64,000 nt of DNA from Ravibacter arvi (GCF_039540405.1 NZ_BAABEY010000020.1:124001-188000), one strand, 5' to 3'. Shown: positions 36,037 to 45,745, counted from the stretch's first letter. Notes: a model not told the origin generated them from the letters alone. A program made the numbers and translations.

Positions 36037-36525
36037 CTACTCACGCATGTCTTGCAGCGCTTCCTCCAGCTTTGACATATTTATCTCGCCTTCGATCAGC
36101 TTTTTCTTTCCTCTGCGTGAGTTTACCATCAGCGTGGCCGGTAACACCCCGGACCAGGAAGAGCTGATCCGGTCGATGTATTGCTGCTGGTTACTTTCAT
36201 CCAGCAGGAAAAACTCGATACCTAAGCCGCTCCTGCTCACAAATGGCCGCACTTTCGTATCTAATGAAGACTTCGCGTCGAGACTTACCAGCAAAACCTT
36301 CACTTGGGAAGCCGCGTGCTTGTTATGAAAGTCCTGGAAAACCGGCAGCTCTTTTACACACGGCGCGCACCAGGTCGCCCAAAAGTTGACCACAAACGTG
36401 GTATCCCCTCCGCGTGACAACCGGTCTTCCATACTACTTAGCCGCAACAAATTCACGGATTGACCCAGCATCACGGTGCAATTCATTATCTGACAGCAAA
36501 TAAGTACCGGCAAAAAAAGTCTCAT
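36037..36525 (-). CDS. TlpA-like exported thioredoxin-family protein
   Basis: A 162-residue redoxin with an N-terminal export signal (MRLFLPVLICCQIMNCTVMLGQ). The thioredoxin fold begins at FVVNFWATWCAPCVKELPVF, with the active-site WCAPC and the following VKELP typical of TlpA/ResA proteins, and continues with VLLVSLD. It probably keeps cysteines reduced in the envelope, for example for c-type cytochrome maturation, but no cytochrome genes are adjacent. It is transcribed away from the surface-protein gene. Confidence 0.85.
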   Translation of the reverse strand: MRLFLPVLICCQIMNCTVMLGQSVNLLRLSSMEDRLSRGGDTTFVVNFWATWCAPCVKELPVFQDFHNKHAASQVKVLLVSLDAKSSLDTKVRPFVSRSGLGIEFFLLDESNQQQYIDRISSSWSGVLPATLMVNSRRGKKKLIEGEINMSKLEEALQDMRE

Positions 36526-36609
36526 GGCTTTTCAAAAAAATTCAACCACCCCTCAGCTATGACCACTCGCCAAACCGTCCCCGCTATGCAGTTGAAAACA
36601 AAAAATCTG

Positions 36610-36617
36610 TACCTTTG
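36610..36617 (+). promoter_or_regulatory. -7 element upstream of the Ig-repeat surface protein gene
   Basis: TACCTTTG matches TAnnTTTG and lies 33 bases before the ATG at 36651. A TTG lies 15 bases upstream, somewhat closer than usual for -33. Confidence 0.45.
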
Positions 36618-36650
36618 ATTCTAAATCGATGTTATTTTATACGTCCGAAC

Positions 36651-39600
36651 ATGAAGTTAAGACTATTTACACCTTTTCTCGCAATTTTGTTCGCCGGATT
36701 GCTTTCTTTTACCCAGGCGTTCGCGCAGATCAGCAACGTCACCTACGCTGCAAATGCGTGCGCCGGGCAACAGGTTACGGTGACTTTTAATACCACAATT
36801 ACTTCCGCCGGCCGAAGCTTCGCCATTGCGCTTGTGCCTGCAGCCGGAAGCCCGATCCCCCTGGGTACCACCACGAGTACAACAGCCAATGTCACCATTC
36901 CCGCCAGCACGGCGCCGGCTGCCAATTATAAAATCAGTGTTACGTCCGTCACCCCTCCGGCTACAGCAACCGGCGCTGCCAATATCAGCATCGCTTCCAT
37001 CCCGGCCCCGCCGACAGCCGCAGCCCTGGCCGATGTTTGCGCAGGGACAACTGTTACTCCGGCAACTATTTCAGGCGCGGTTTCAGGCGGAAGCGGCTTG
37101 AAATGGTTTACCTCCGCAGATCTTACCGGAGCCGGCACAGCGAGCCCCGTCGTGAATAACCCGCTGGCGGTGGGCACCCACCAGTTTTATGTGGCAAGCA
37201 CCAACGCAAGCTGCAAAAGCGCAGCCGTTGTGGTTAGCATCAAAGTAAATGCAGTTCCGGCAGCGCCGGGCGTATCCAACATAAATGCATGCGTCGGGCA
37301 GACCGTTACGGCCGCGGATGTCATCGCCACCGTCAGCAATCCCGAAGCTGGAACCCTAACCTGGTATGCTACTGCTGCAGCCACAACAGGCACCAGCTCT
37401 CCCGCCGCCCCCAACACAAGCGCCGCTGCTACGATTGATTATTTTGTTTCGGTTACAAAAAACGGCTGTGAAGGCCCGAAAGCGAATCTGAAAGTTATTG
37501 TTGCGGCTCCCCCGGCGACTCCGGTACTCAGTGCCGCACCCGCGCCGGTTTGCGTTAATGAAGTAGTTCCGTCTTCGACCTTCACGAGTGCTGTTGCAGC
37601 CGGTCCGGGCTCTCTTGTATGGTATGCAACCAACACTTCTACCACTCCCCTGACAGGATCCGCCATCACCGTTAACACTTCAACCGCCGGAACCAAGCGG
37701 CTTTTCGTTGCCCGGAAAAGCGGCAGCTGCGAGAGCTCGCGCCTGGAAGTAACACTGGAAGTAAAAGCGGCTCCCGCAGCTCCGGGAGTATCACCGCTAA
37801 CCGTTTGCGTGGGCACATCGCCAAACCCCGTGTTAACCGCCACCGGCACCGGCCTGAAATGGTATACCAGCGCCGATGTGCTCCTGAGCAGCGCACCGAC
37901 AATCGCGACCACGACCGCCGGAACTTTTACCTACAAAGTCTCGCAAACGGTTGGCGGCTGCGAAAGCCCGAAGGCGACCATTACCGCTACCGTTAAGAAA
38001 ACACCTCCTCCGGTTACGGATGACGTGGCCTATTGCAAGGGCGAGACCCCAGCTGCACTGACCGCTACCGGAACCGCGCTCAAATGGTATACCTCTTCTA
38101 CCGGAGGCACCGGAAGCGCCACGGCGCCAACCGTTTCCACTGCTACAGTCGGGACTGTCGCTTACTATGTAACGCAAACCGTGGATGGCTGCGAAAGTGA
38201 CCGCGCACGGATTGATGTAAAGACCAAAGCAGTTCCGGTTGCGCCGACAGTTGCCAACATGGATGATGTCTGCAGGAACACTACGCTCACTTCGGCGCAG
38301 CTTCTCAGCAAAGTAACCGCCGCCACCGGAACGTTGAAATGGTACACTGTGGCCACCGGTGGTACCGGTACCGCAACAGCACCTGCGCCGGTTACAACTA
38401 CCGCCGGACCGGTCAATTTTTATGTCTCGCAGTCCGTTGACGGTTGCGAAAGCCCCAGGGCCAATATCAAACTTGAAGTACGCGAGTCACCCGTTGCTCC
38501 TACCGTAATTGCTGCCGTCGACTTGTGTCACCAGGCCCCCTCGACAGAAAAACTCACGGCTACCCCTACCGGCACCAACACCCTGAAATGGTATTCCGTT
38601 GCATCGGGCGGCACTGCGCTTCCCGACGCGCCTGTCCCTTCTACCGCAACGGTTACGACCACACCGCTTTCCTATTATGTCAGCCAGTCGCAAAAGTACT
38701 CCGCTACCCTTACCTGCGAAGGACCGAGAGCGACAATCAATGTAGCCATCAATCCCCTGCCGGCCGTTGCCAATACTACTGACCAGGCACTTTGCCAGAC
38801 GCGCGGTGACGAAACGGCAAACTTCCTGGCGACTCCCACTGCCGGCACGAATTCATTGCTTTGGTATCCGAACGCCAGTTCTACAACAGGAGAAACTGTG
38901 GTCCCCAAACAAGCCCTGAAGACACCCGGCGAGTTTCAATACTATGTTGCCCAAAAAAGTGCAAAGCAGTGTCTCGGTGCAAAAAAACTGGTAAAGATCA
39001 GGGTGAAACGACTGCCGGTCTCGCCTAGCGTTGCCAACCTCGAATATTGCCAGTTCGAAAATGCGCCGGCACTTACCGCCGGCCTGGAGCCCAGCGCGAC
39101 CATCAACTGGTACGGCAGGAACGCTACAGGCGGAACGCCTTCTCCAACTGCGCCCAAACCTTCAACGGAAGAGGGAGGCAATTACTCCTACTATGTAAGC
39201 CAAACACTCGAAGGTTGTGAAGGAGACCGGTCAGAGCTGAAAGTTTTGATTAAAACTACTCCCAAACCGCAGACGCAGGATTTTATCACCTATTGCCACA
39301 ATGCAGCTGCCACCCCGCTTTCTGCAACGGGTCAGCGGCTCGCCTGGTACCGTCCGAATGGCGAGAAACGCTCCGAAGCCTACACGCCGTTCACGGCGAC
39401 GGTCGGCGACCAGTATTTCTATGTGACACAGACCGGCGACAACAACTGTGAGAGCCCGAAACAGGAAATCAAAATTACGGTTTACCCGCTTCCTTCCGCG
39501 ACCATTTCCGGGCAGTCCTCCATTCCGTTGGGAGCAAGCGCGACCATCAAAATTGTCTTTACCGGAATGGGCCCCTGGAACTACAAGCTTTCGAACGGGT

Positions 39601-40562
39601 ATTCTAATGTCAGCGAATCCAATACGGTAGAAATTCAGGTTCAGCCTTCTGTTACAACTTCTTACCTGGTGACCGAGGTTTCAAATGCCTGCGGAAAAGG
39701 TACGCCGAACGGTAACGCCGTTGTAACCGTTTTGGTGCCGACGATCACTACCGGCAATCCCGATGTTGTGGCCGTCTGCGCGGGCACAGAAGTGTCGGTA
39801 CCCTTCCAGCAGTCCGGAAACTTCCCCGCAAACAGTCGTTTTGTGCTGCAGCTAAGCCGGGAAAACAAAGGCAATACTTTCAAATCTGTACCCTCGGCCG
39901 TGAGCGGCAACAGCATCAAAGCCACCCTGCCGGATACGCTTGCCGGCGGCAACTATTATATCCGCGTGATTAGCGAGAATACCAATCCGAACCTGAATGT
40001 GGAAGGAAGCGTCAGCGGCGTCAACCTGGATGTTGCCCCCAGACCAACCGCTATTCTGCCGGAAGACAGAGCTATTTATGCGGGACAGTCGACGTCCATC
40101 TCCATAGGTTTGACCGGCGAAGCTCCGTGGACATTTACCTATTCGGACGGCACGACCAAAACACCGGTTACGACCAGCACCACACCTTATGTATTTACGG
40201 CAACACCTGCAGCAACCGCCACCTATACCGTTACGGAAATAGCCAACAAATGTGGCGCCGGGCGTTCAGTGGGAAGCACCAGGGTACAGGTGGATCCGAT
40301 ACTGGGCGTAGAGCCTTCGGGGCAGAACTGGGTAAAAGTAATGCCGACTTTGATCGAGAGTCGTTGCAAGGTTTCGCTCGACGTTACTGACTATAACGGG
40401 ATAGACCTGAAAATTGTAGACATGTCAGGGAGAGAGGTCAGGAGAATGTCCCTGAGCGGTGAAGTTACCGATGTGGACATGAACCAGCTGCCTTCCGGCA
40501 TCTATTTCTTCCGCGTAGGCAATTCCAGACAAAATGCGGTAATCAAGGTATTAAAACATTGA
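36651..40562 (+). CDS. Ig-like-repeat surface protein with T9SS type A sorting domain
   Basis: A 1303-residue secreted protein. The signal peptide is MKLRLFTPFLAILFAGLLSF followed by TQAFAQ. About ten repeats of roughly 80 residues (Ig_7-like) follow; each opens with a Pro-rich linker and a Cys (VPAAPGVSNINACVGQ, TPPPVTDDVAYCKGE) and has an LKWYT core and a closing GCES Cys. Two further domains with a GPWNYKLSNG/APWTFTYSDG pattern precede a C-terminal type IX sorting domain (IVDMSGREVRRMSL, MNQLPSGIYFFRVGN). It should be exported by T9SS and attached to the surface as an adhesin-like or structural protein. The start is set at 36651 because the upstream ORF extension lacks a signal peptide. 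Confidence 0.88.
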   Translation: MKLRLFTPFLAILFAGLLSFTQAFAQISNVTYAANACAGQQVTVTFNTTITSAGRSFAIALVPAAGSPIPLGTTTSTTANVTIPASTAPAANYKISVTSVTPPATATGAANISIASIPAPPTAAALADVCAGTTVTPATISGAVSGGSGLKWFTSADLTGAGTASPVVNNPLAVGTHQFYVASTNASCKSAAVVVSIKVNAVPAAPGVSNINACVGQTVTAADVIATVSNPEAGTLTWYATAAATTGTSSPAAPNTSAAATIDYFVSVTKNGCEGPKANLKVIVAAPPATPVLSAAPAPVCVNEVVPSSTFTSAVAAGPGSLVWYATNTSTTPLTGSAITVNTSTAGTKRLFVARKSGSCESSRLEVTLEVKAAPAAPGVSPLTVCVGTSPNPVLTATGTGLKWYTSADVLLSSAPTIATTTAGTFTYKVSQTVGGCESPKATITATVKKTPPPVTDDVAYCKGETPAALTATGTALKWYTSSTGGTGSATAPTVSTATVGTVAYYVTQTVDGCESDRARIDVKTKAVPVAPTVANMDDVCRNTTLTSAQLLSKVTAATGTLKWYTVATGGTGTATAPAPVTTTAGPVNFYVSQSVDGCESPRANIKLEVRESPVAPTVIAAVDLCHQAPSTEKLTATPTGTNTLKWYSVASGGTALPDAPVPSTATVTTTPLSYYVSQSQKYSATLTCEGPRATINVAINPLPAVANTTDQALCQTRGDETANFLATPTAGTNSLLWYPNASSTTGETVVPKQALKTPGEFQYYVAQKSAKQCLGAKKLVKIRVKRLPVSPSVANLEYCQFENAPALTAGLEPSATINWYGRNATGGTPSPTAPKPSTEEGGNYSYYVSQTLEGCEGDRSELKVLIKTTPKPQTQDFITYCHNAAATPLSATGQRLAWYRPNGEKRSEAYTPFTATVGDQYFYVTQTGDNNCESPKQEIKITVYPLPSATISGQSSIPLGASATIKIVFTGMGPWNYKLSNGYSNVSESNTVEIQVQPSVTTSYLVTEVSNACGKGTPNGNAVVTVLVPTITTGNPDVVAVCAGTEVSVPFQQSGNFPANSRFVLQLSRENKGNTFKSVPSAVSGNSIKATLPDTLAGGNYYIRVISENTNPNLNVEGSVSGVNLDVAPRPTAILPEDRAIYAGQSTSISIGLTGEAPWTFTYSDGTTKTPVTTSTTPYVFTATPAATATYTVTEIANKCGAGRSVGSTRVQVDPILGVEPSGQNWVKVMPTLIESRCKVSLDVTDYNGIDLKIVDMSGREVRRMSLSGEVTDVDMNQLPSGIYFFRVGNSRQNAVIKVLKH

Positions 40563-40576
40563 TTTCAGGCTGAAGC

Positions 40577-41026
40577 ATGCTGTTTCAACACCTTACCGAT
40601 GAACATTTTATGTCGGAGGCGCTGGCGTTGGCAGCCGAAGCCGCCGGCGAGGGCGAGATACCTGTTGGGGCGGTGGTCGTATGCCGGAACAGGATTATTG
40701 CGCGGGCAAAAAATTCGACGGAAAAACTGACCGACGTGACGGCACATGCCGAAATACTCGCCATTACGGCAGCGTCGGAATACCTGGGCGGGAAATATCT
40801 CCAGCAATGCACCCTGTACGTTACCCTGGAGCCCTGCGTCATGTGTGCGGGCGCGCTGTACTGGTCCCAGATCGGGCGAATTGTCTTCGGGGCATCCGAT
40901 GAAAAACGTGGCTATAAACGGTTGAAAGAACCCGTGCTTCACCCCAAAACTGTGGTGCAGCATGGCGTTTTGGCCGACAAATGCAGCGAACTCGTTTTAA
41001 AATTTTTTGCCGCTTTACGAACATAA
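40577..41026 (+). CDS. tadA: tRNA-specific adenosine deaminase / nucleoside deaminase
   Basis: A 149-residue zinc deaminase that converts A34 to inosine in tRNA-Arg(ACG). The zinc and catalytic motif is HAEILAI (His, proton-shuttle Glu) with TLEPCVMCAGAL (two Cys), followed by IVFGASDEKRGY, which matches TadA-type rather than cytosine deaminases. It lies 15 bases after the surface-protein stop, probably by chance rather than as an operon. Confidence 0.88.
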   Translation: MLFQHLTDEHFMSEALALAAEAAGEGEIPVGAVVVCRNRIIARAKNSTEKLTDVTAHAEILAITAASEYLGGKYLQQCTLYVTLEPCVMCAGALYWSQIGRIVFGASDEKRGYKRLKEPVLHPKTVVQHGVLADKCSELVLKFFAALRT

Positions 41027-41093
41027 TCCGAAAAGACCACGTTATCAGAATAACGAATCATAAAGTATCATCATATAAATTTCAATTTCAACT

Positions 41094-41696
41094 ATGGCCT
41101 TTACACTCGCCCCGTTACCATACGCAAACGACGCACTGGAACCACATTTCGATGCCCGGACAATGGAAATTCACCATGACAAGCATCATCAGGCATACGT
41201 TACCAATCTTAATAACGCCATTGAAGGATCGGCTAATGCCAACAAATCGCTCGAAGAGCTCGTTGCTGTTGCCGGAACCATTTCACCAGCCGTTCGGAAC
41301 AATGCCGGTGGTCACTGGAACCATACTTTCTTCTGGAATACAATTTCTCCCAAAGGTGGCGGCGCCCCTAAAGGAGACCTTGCAGCGGCCATTGACGCTA
41401 AGTTCGGTTCGTTTGACAAGCTGAAGGAAGAATTCAAAAAAGCGGCTACCGGCCGGTTCGGCTCCGGTTGGGCATGGCTCATCAAAACTTCGAATGGTGA
41501 GCTGGCAGTTAGCTCCACTCCTAACCAGGACAACCCTCTGATGGATGTCGCCGAAGCAAAAGGCACTCCTATCATTGGTCTCGACGTTTGGGAACACGCT
41601 TATTACCTGAAATTCCAAAACAAACGCCCGGATTATATCGACGCATTCTGGAATGTAGTCGATTGGGACGCTGCCGAGAAAAATTTTAAAGCATAA
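41094..41696 (+). CDS. sodB: Superoxide dismutase (Fe/Mn)
   Basis: A 200-residue cytosolic enzyme that dismutates superoxide. Metal ligands are in MEIHHDKHHQAYV (His), GGHWNHTFFW (His) and LDVWEHAYYLKFQNKRPDYI (Asp, His). The Gly-rich GGGAPKGDL and FGSGWAWLI segments are typical. Iron versus manganese cannot be decided from sequence. It is followed by the tRNA-His promoter. Confidence 0.95.
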   Translation: MAFTLAPLPYANDALEPHFDARTMEIHHDKHHQAYVTNLNNAIEGSANANKSLEELVAVAGTISPAVRNNAGGHWNHTFFWNTISPKGGGAPKGDLAAAIDAKFGSFDKLKEEFKKAATGRFGSGWAWLIKTSNGELAVSSTPNQDNPLMDVAEAKGTPIIGLDVWEHAYYLKFQNKRPDYIDAFWNVVDWDAAEKNFKA

Positions 41697-41750
41697 GAAC
41701 GATCTGATACTCAAGGGGAAAGATTTTGGCCCGCAAAATTTCTAAATTTG

Positions 41751-41784
41751 TTTTTGCAGGAACCGATTCTTTCCCCTACTTTTG
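41751..41784 (+). promoter_or_regulatory. Promoter of tRNA-His
   Basis: TTTTTG at 41751-41756 and TACTTTTG at 41777-41784, 20 bases apart, match the Bacteroidota consensus, 11 bases upstream of the tRNA. Confidence 0.65.
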
Positions 41785-41795
41785 TGTCCTCAAAC

Positions 41796-41847
<52 letters not shown>

Positions 41848-41870
<23 letters not shown>

Positions 41871-41980
41871 CTCTAAAGATTTACTAAGTATCAAAAAAGC
41901 CTGTTTAAGAGATTAAACAGGCTTTTTTGATACTTAGCCCCGTCAAAATTTGCGTAAAAACGTCCGGTTTATGGCTATAA
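41848..41980 (+). repeat. Left copy of the island-flanking direct repeat (attL-like)
   Basis: The T arm and 3' end of tRNA-His, its terminator and the stretch through TTGCGTAAAA and GGTTTATGG recur in decayed form at 46493-46620. This pattern is expected when an element integrates at a tRNA 3' end. Confidence 0.6.
41884..41937 (+). terminator. Very strong terminator of tRNA-His (25-bp perfect stem)
   Basis: The arms at 41884-41908 and 41913-41937 are perfect reverse complements around a GAGA loop, with six-base A and T runs inside the stem. The right-hand copy near 46535-46570 keeps only about 14 bp of the stem. Confidence 0.85.
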
Positions 41981-41998
41981 ACCGTGGAGTCAGGGACT

Positions 41999-42398
41999 GT
42001 AAAAAACTACCTCAACGGATTCGGAATAGAAGGAGAAAAGAAAATGCTCCTGGAGGAATTCCAGGCACATAATAGCCAGATGGAAGCGCTGAGCGCGAAT
42101 ATGCTCCCTTAACCATGAAGCGCTATAAAACCTCTCTGGAGCAAACCCGTGAATTCATCGAATGTAAATACAGTGCGCCTGACATTGAAATCCAAAAACC
42201 TGACTACGAATTCATCTCGGAATACGCATTTTGGTTGAAGACAGCCCGGAAATGCAACCACAACACTGCTGTGCGTGCAAAAAATGGCTCAAAAAAGATC
42301 CCTTTGAAGACTTCAAGATCAAAAAGAAGGAAGTGATTCGATACCCACTATCAGAAAGGGAGCTAAAAACGATTAAAAAAAAGAAATTCGATATTGAG
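41999..42398 (+). pseudogene. Tyrosine integrase remnant (Bacteroidota mobile-element type)
   Basis: Three pieces in different frames read as consecutive parts of a Bacteroidota tyrosine integrase. The first is VKNYLNGFGIEGEKKMLLEE with FQAHNSQMEAL (41999-42087). After a one-base shift comes EYAPLTMKRYKTSLEQTREF with EYAFWLKTARKCNHNTA (to about 42270). After a further shift and loss of roughly a dozen codons comes KKWLKKDPFEDFKIKKKE with RYPLSERELKTIKKKKFDIE. The N-terminal arm and the entire catalytic domain are missing. The remnant stops abruptly 17 bases before the convergent helicase stop codon. It is not functional and marks a dead integration event at tRNA-His. Confidence 0.75.
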
Positions 42399-42415
42399 GA
42401 TTGCATTTTACACTC

Positions 42416-45400
42416 TCACCACAAACGTTCCTCCAAGCTATCCTTCCATACGGCAAACCCTTTCCGCTCATCTGTATAGTCATGCAATACCCGAGAAAAA
42501 TTTTCAGGCTTAGCCTGCAAGAACAATTGCCTTCCTCCTGCGCGGATTTCACCCAGTTGTTTTTCTATTTCCACTACTCCCTGTTTCAAAGCAGGTACAT
42601 TTTTCGGAAAATGCCAGATATAGGTAGCCTCTTCCGTATCCAGGGTTTCCATTACAACATGATATTGACTTTCGCCGGAGAGAAGAAACATGAAGGAAAA
42701 GGGGTGAAGCACAAACCGGATTTTCAAGACGCTTCCTTCATGTAATCCCGCTAAGTACTGCAATTGCCGACGATGACGGTAATTTCCCTTTTTGAGTATA
42801 TCGTTTAACAGCTCCTCTCCTGATTCGTATAGAGGAGTCTCGCCATTTCCTGTGGAAATTTTCTGTTGCAGCTCCTCCTGCATAGGTAGTTTACCTTTTC
42901 CGCGAAACAAATTTTCTACAAACCTGAAACGCACCCCCTCAACGGTCTCACGGTTTATTTTTGCCAAGTCTTCGGATTCTGCTGATAATGCGACGAGGTT
43001 TTTAGTTCGATCCAAAACCGCTGTGATTCGCACCTCGACAGACCTGGTCTTTAGCAATTTTTCGAAATAGGGTTTCAGTACCTCGAACTCAGGACGGATA
43101 TTTAGATTATCTATTTCAAACAGGATCTCTTCCGCATGCTCAGGGATACGATGCATAAATCGGAATCCACCATACAAAAACTCCAGATCCTCGATTTTCA
43201 CTTTAATACTTTTCTCAATCATATCCTCTCTACTATCAGCGTCGTAGGCCCGTATTTCATCGCTTTCCGGAATATCAAATAAGGATCGCTGTTTTTCGAG
43301 TTTACGGTAGTGAACATTTCTCTTTAGGAACATCCTATTCAGGTACCCGATCCTGATATCCCTATAATCGTAAATAGTCGGGGAAACTTCCGATCGCTGC
43401 ACCCTGCCTATATACTGAACCAGCTTGCCTTCGAACGAAAAAGGATAGACCAAGAACAGGCAGTTCGCATTCTGTAGATCCGTTCCTTCTCCAAATAGCT
43501 GGCCCGTCGTGATTAACACCTGGTAGTTTCCTTCTTTCAAAAGCTTCCATTTCGCCTGTCGGCCACTTTCAGAGTCTTTACCACTAAGTGTAACAATTTC
43601 ACAGGAACGTTTCAGTAGTTGTTCCAGGCTTTCGATGTGCTCTTTTCGCTCTGTTAGTACTACTACTTTTCTTCCTTTACCGATCTCTTCCTGTATGTCT
43701 TTTACGATAAGCTTATTCCGTTCCGAGTCATGAACCAATATTTGCGAAAGTGTTTCAAAGCGATCTGTCTTCGGCTCAAACAGCACTTCCAGTTGTGTAT
43801 TTCGAATAACAATAGTCGGATGATTTGATCCAGGCAAAGCATCCATACGAACTTCCGCAATGAGTTCGCCCAGATAAATAAATATCAGTTTACCGTCGTT
43901 GTATTTCCGAAAAGGCGTCGCAGTCAATCCGTACAGGTACCGGGAGTTAAACCTGGCTACTGTGTTTCTGAATGTGTCTGCCGGGATATGATGGCATTCG
44001 TCTACGATGACTACCCCGAAAGCACTGTATAGCTCCGGTATTTTCAATTTCGCCAGACTCTGTATCGTTGCGACCGTAACCCGCTTACCCGGGTTTGCTT
44101 TTCCCTGACCTATTTTTCCAATGTCTTTTAAAGGAATTCCTAAAAAGGCCTCGATCCTTTCTGACCATTGCCTGACCAGATCCTGGCGATGAACGATAAT
44201 CAAAGCGGGCTGCTGCTTTTCAGCGATGATCTTCAAGGCGATCACGGTCTTCCCGGAACCGGGAGGGGCCACGATCACGCCCATTTCCTTTTTCCGCGTA
44301 ACTTCTACACTTTCTTGCTGATAGGGCCGCAAACTTGCCTGAAATGAAAACGGGACAGTCGTCAAGTTTTTCCTTTCATCGTGAAATGCATAAGGAATAC
44401 TATGCTCCCGGCAGAATCGGATCAGGTTGCCGATAAAACCCCTCGGCAGAAACAGGTAATCGCCTTCATCCTGAATGAGCTGGAAATAACGCTCCGTGCT
44501 AAATGTATTTCGTCCCGCTTTCTTTTTAATTAAAAAGTCCTGGTTCAAAAAATTGAGCTCGTTCTTAATGAAATCGAAGAGGATTGACGGAATACTGGCT
44601 CTTTGTAAACGTATATATTCGGATAGCCTAATGCTGACACTTTCCTCCGAAGCAACATCCTTCCGGTTTCCCGTGTTCAGATTGCTATACAGCTGATCCA
44701 GAATAAGCTGGCTGGTACGTTCTATCTGACCTAGAAATAACCACTGGTCAGGATAAGGAACTGCCGTAGCCGGATCCAGGAAGCAGCTATTCTGCTCCTT
44801 CAGACGCAACCCGTTCAAGGGCAATGCGATCAGGTTTCCAAAACCTTGTCCTGAATGTCGGTCCTGGTTAGGAAACAGGCGGTCAAAGCCGGTATTCTTG
44901 TCATAAGCCGAAACGGCTCCGCACTCCACAAGCAATGACATGACGATTTTCCGGCTTTTATAAGCAGGATACGGGCCTTCAAAAAATATCCAGACATGCC
45001 CTCCGTTCCCGGATCTGGATCGTTCCAGATAGGCCGGAATTCCTTTATCGTCGCAAATTCCGAGGAACCTACGCGCAGAGTACAGCCATTCTCCCTTGTC
45101 AAAATCGGCTGCAATAAACCAGGTAGTGTTGTCCGGTAACAGCGGATATAACCCGATATGTTGTTTCCCTTCTAGGTGTCGCGCAATCTGATCGTCAGAT
45201 AGTGGTATCTGGCGCTTATCCGGAAAATCCCGGAGCGTGCCTCCTTTCATTTTATGGGCGCGATACCGGTAGGGATCGTAGGAATACGCAGGCATGTAGC
45301 CGCTTTTGCTTCCCTTCTCCCAACGTATGGCAAATACGTCTTCCCGTCCTTTGAAAAGAGACCTGAATAGTATTATATGTGGTTGGTCAACTTCCTGCAC
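42416..45400 (-). CDS. TOTE-type primase-helicase (AEP-like domain + SF2 helicase)
   Basis: A 994-residue protein. The N-terminus (FRSLFKGREDVFAIRWEKGS, then AYSYDPYRYRAHKMKGG) and residues 80-200 resemble the archaeo-eukaryotic primase domain of TOTE conflict systems: WFIAADFDKG with the DxD pair D99/D101, RSRSGNGGHVWIFFEG with H135, and GFDRLFPNQD. From about residue 355 there is a superfamily II helicase: Q-like LRPYQQESV, Walker A APPGSGKT (378-385), DECH (467-470), GLTATPFR (491-498), and motif VI QYIGRVQRS in the second RecA domain. The last ~300 residues are not recognised. All key helicase residues are intact. The base composition is AT-richer than the flanks. It follows the ParD/ParE pair by 51 bases on the same strand and may be co-transcribed with it. 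Anti-phage or anti-plasmid defence is inferred from family knowledge. Confidence 0.8.
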   Translation of the reverse strand: MQEVDQPHIILFRSLFKGREDVFAIRWEKGSKSGYMPAYSYDPYRYRAHKMKGGTLRDFPDKRQIPLSDDQIARHLEGKQHIGLYPLLPDNTTWFIAADFDKGEWLYSARRFLGICDDKGIPAYLERSRSGNGGHVWIFFEGPYPAYKSRKIVMSLLVECGAVSAYDKNTGFDRLFPNQDRHSGQGFGNLIALPLNGLRLKEQNSCFLDPATAVPYPDQWLFLGQIERTSQLILDQLYSNLNTGNRKDVASEESVSIRLSEYIRLQRASIPSILFDFIKNELNFLNQDFLIKKKAGRNTFSTERYFQLIQDEGDYLFLPRGFIGNLIRFCREHSIPYAFHDERKNLTTVPFSFQASLRPYQQESVEVTRKKEMGVIVAPPGSGKTVIALKIIAEKQQPALIIVHRQDLVRQWSERIEAFLGIPLKDIGKIGQGKANPGKRVTVATIQSLAKLKIPELYSAFGVVIVDECHHIPADTFRNTVARFNSRYLYGLTATPFRKYNDGKLIFIYLGELIAEVRMDALPGSNHPTIVIRNTQLEVLFEPKTDRFETLSQILVHDSERNKLIVKDIQEEIGKGRKVVVLTERKEHIESLEQLLKRSCEIVTLSGKDSESGRQAKWKLLKEGNYQVLITTGQLFGEGTDLQNANCLFLVYPFSFEGKLVQYIGRVQRSEVSPTIYDYRDIRIGYLNRMFLKRNVHYRKLEKQRSLFDIPESDEIRAYDADSREDMIEKSIKVKIEDLEFLYGGFRFMHRIPEHAEEILFEIDNLNIRPEFEVLKPYFEKLLKTRSVEVRITAVLDRTKNLVALSAESEDLAKINRETVEGVRFRFVENLFRGKGKLPMQEELQQKISTGNGETPLYESGEELLNDILKKGNYRHRRQLQYLAGLHEGSVLKIRFVLHPFSFMFLLSGESQYHVVMETLDTEEATYIWHFPKNVPALKQGVVEIEKQLGEIRAGGRQLFLQAKPENFSRVLHDYTDERKGFAVWKDSLEERLW

Positions 45401-45451
45401 TTATTTTGCATTTCGTGCTGCCTTCGTGAAAACGACAGGTGTAGTCCAGAG

Positions 45452-45745
45452 CTAAGACTTAAATAGCTCTTCGATATCCTGGCGACCGATAATACTCATA
45501 ATATCTACTCCATCTTCTTGCACACGGTAGTAGATGCTGTCGACACCACAAACGCACCGTCTATAGCCTGGTCGAATATGATCAACAGCCGGATATAAAA
45601 ACGGTTGCGCTGCTATGAGCTCAAAATGTTCGAAAAGCGAGAAAAAATAGTTGTCCGCCTGCGCTTCGCCGAATTTTTGAACACCATAATGGTGAATACG
45701 TACAAGATCATCCTTTGCATCTTCGCTGAGCCTATATTTTCCCAT
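45452..45745 (-). CDS. RelE/ParE-superfamily toxin
   Basis: A 97-residue toxin-like protein: YRLSEDAKDDLVRIHHYGVQKFG with the helical hairpin start, NYFFSLFEHFELIAAQPFLYP, then the beta-sheet YRRCVCGVDSIYYRVQEDGVDIMSIIGRQD, the standard ParE layout. ParE toxins poison gyrase, but this specific target is not proven here. The start at 45745 (MGKYRLSE) overlaps the antitoxin gene by 14 bases, as is usual for such pairs. The ORF continuation to 45787 lies inside the antitoxin gene. Confidence 0.88.
   Translation of the reverse strand: MGKYRLSEDAKDDLVRIHHYGVQKFGEAQADNYFFSLFEHFELIAAQPFLYPAVDHIRPGYRRCVCGVDSIYYRVQEDGVDIMSIIGRQDIEELFKS

Noticed and set aside
36743..39952. Several Ala/Val-rich minus-strand ORFs opposite the Ig-repeat protein
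   Set aside because: They arise from the repetitive codon usage of the sense strand and change with each repeat.
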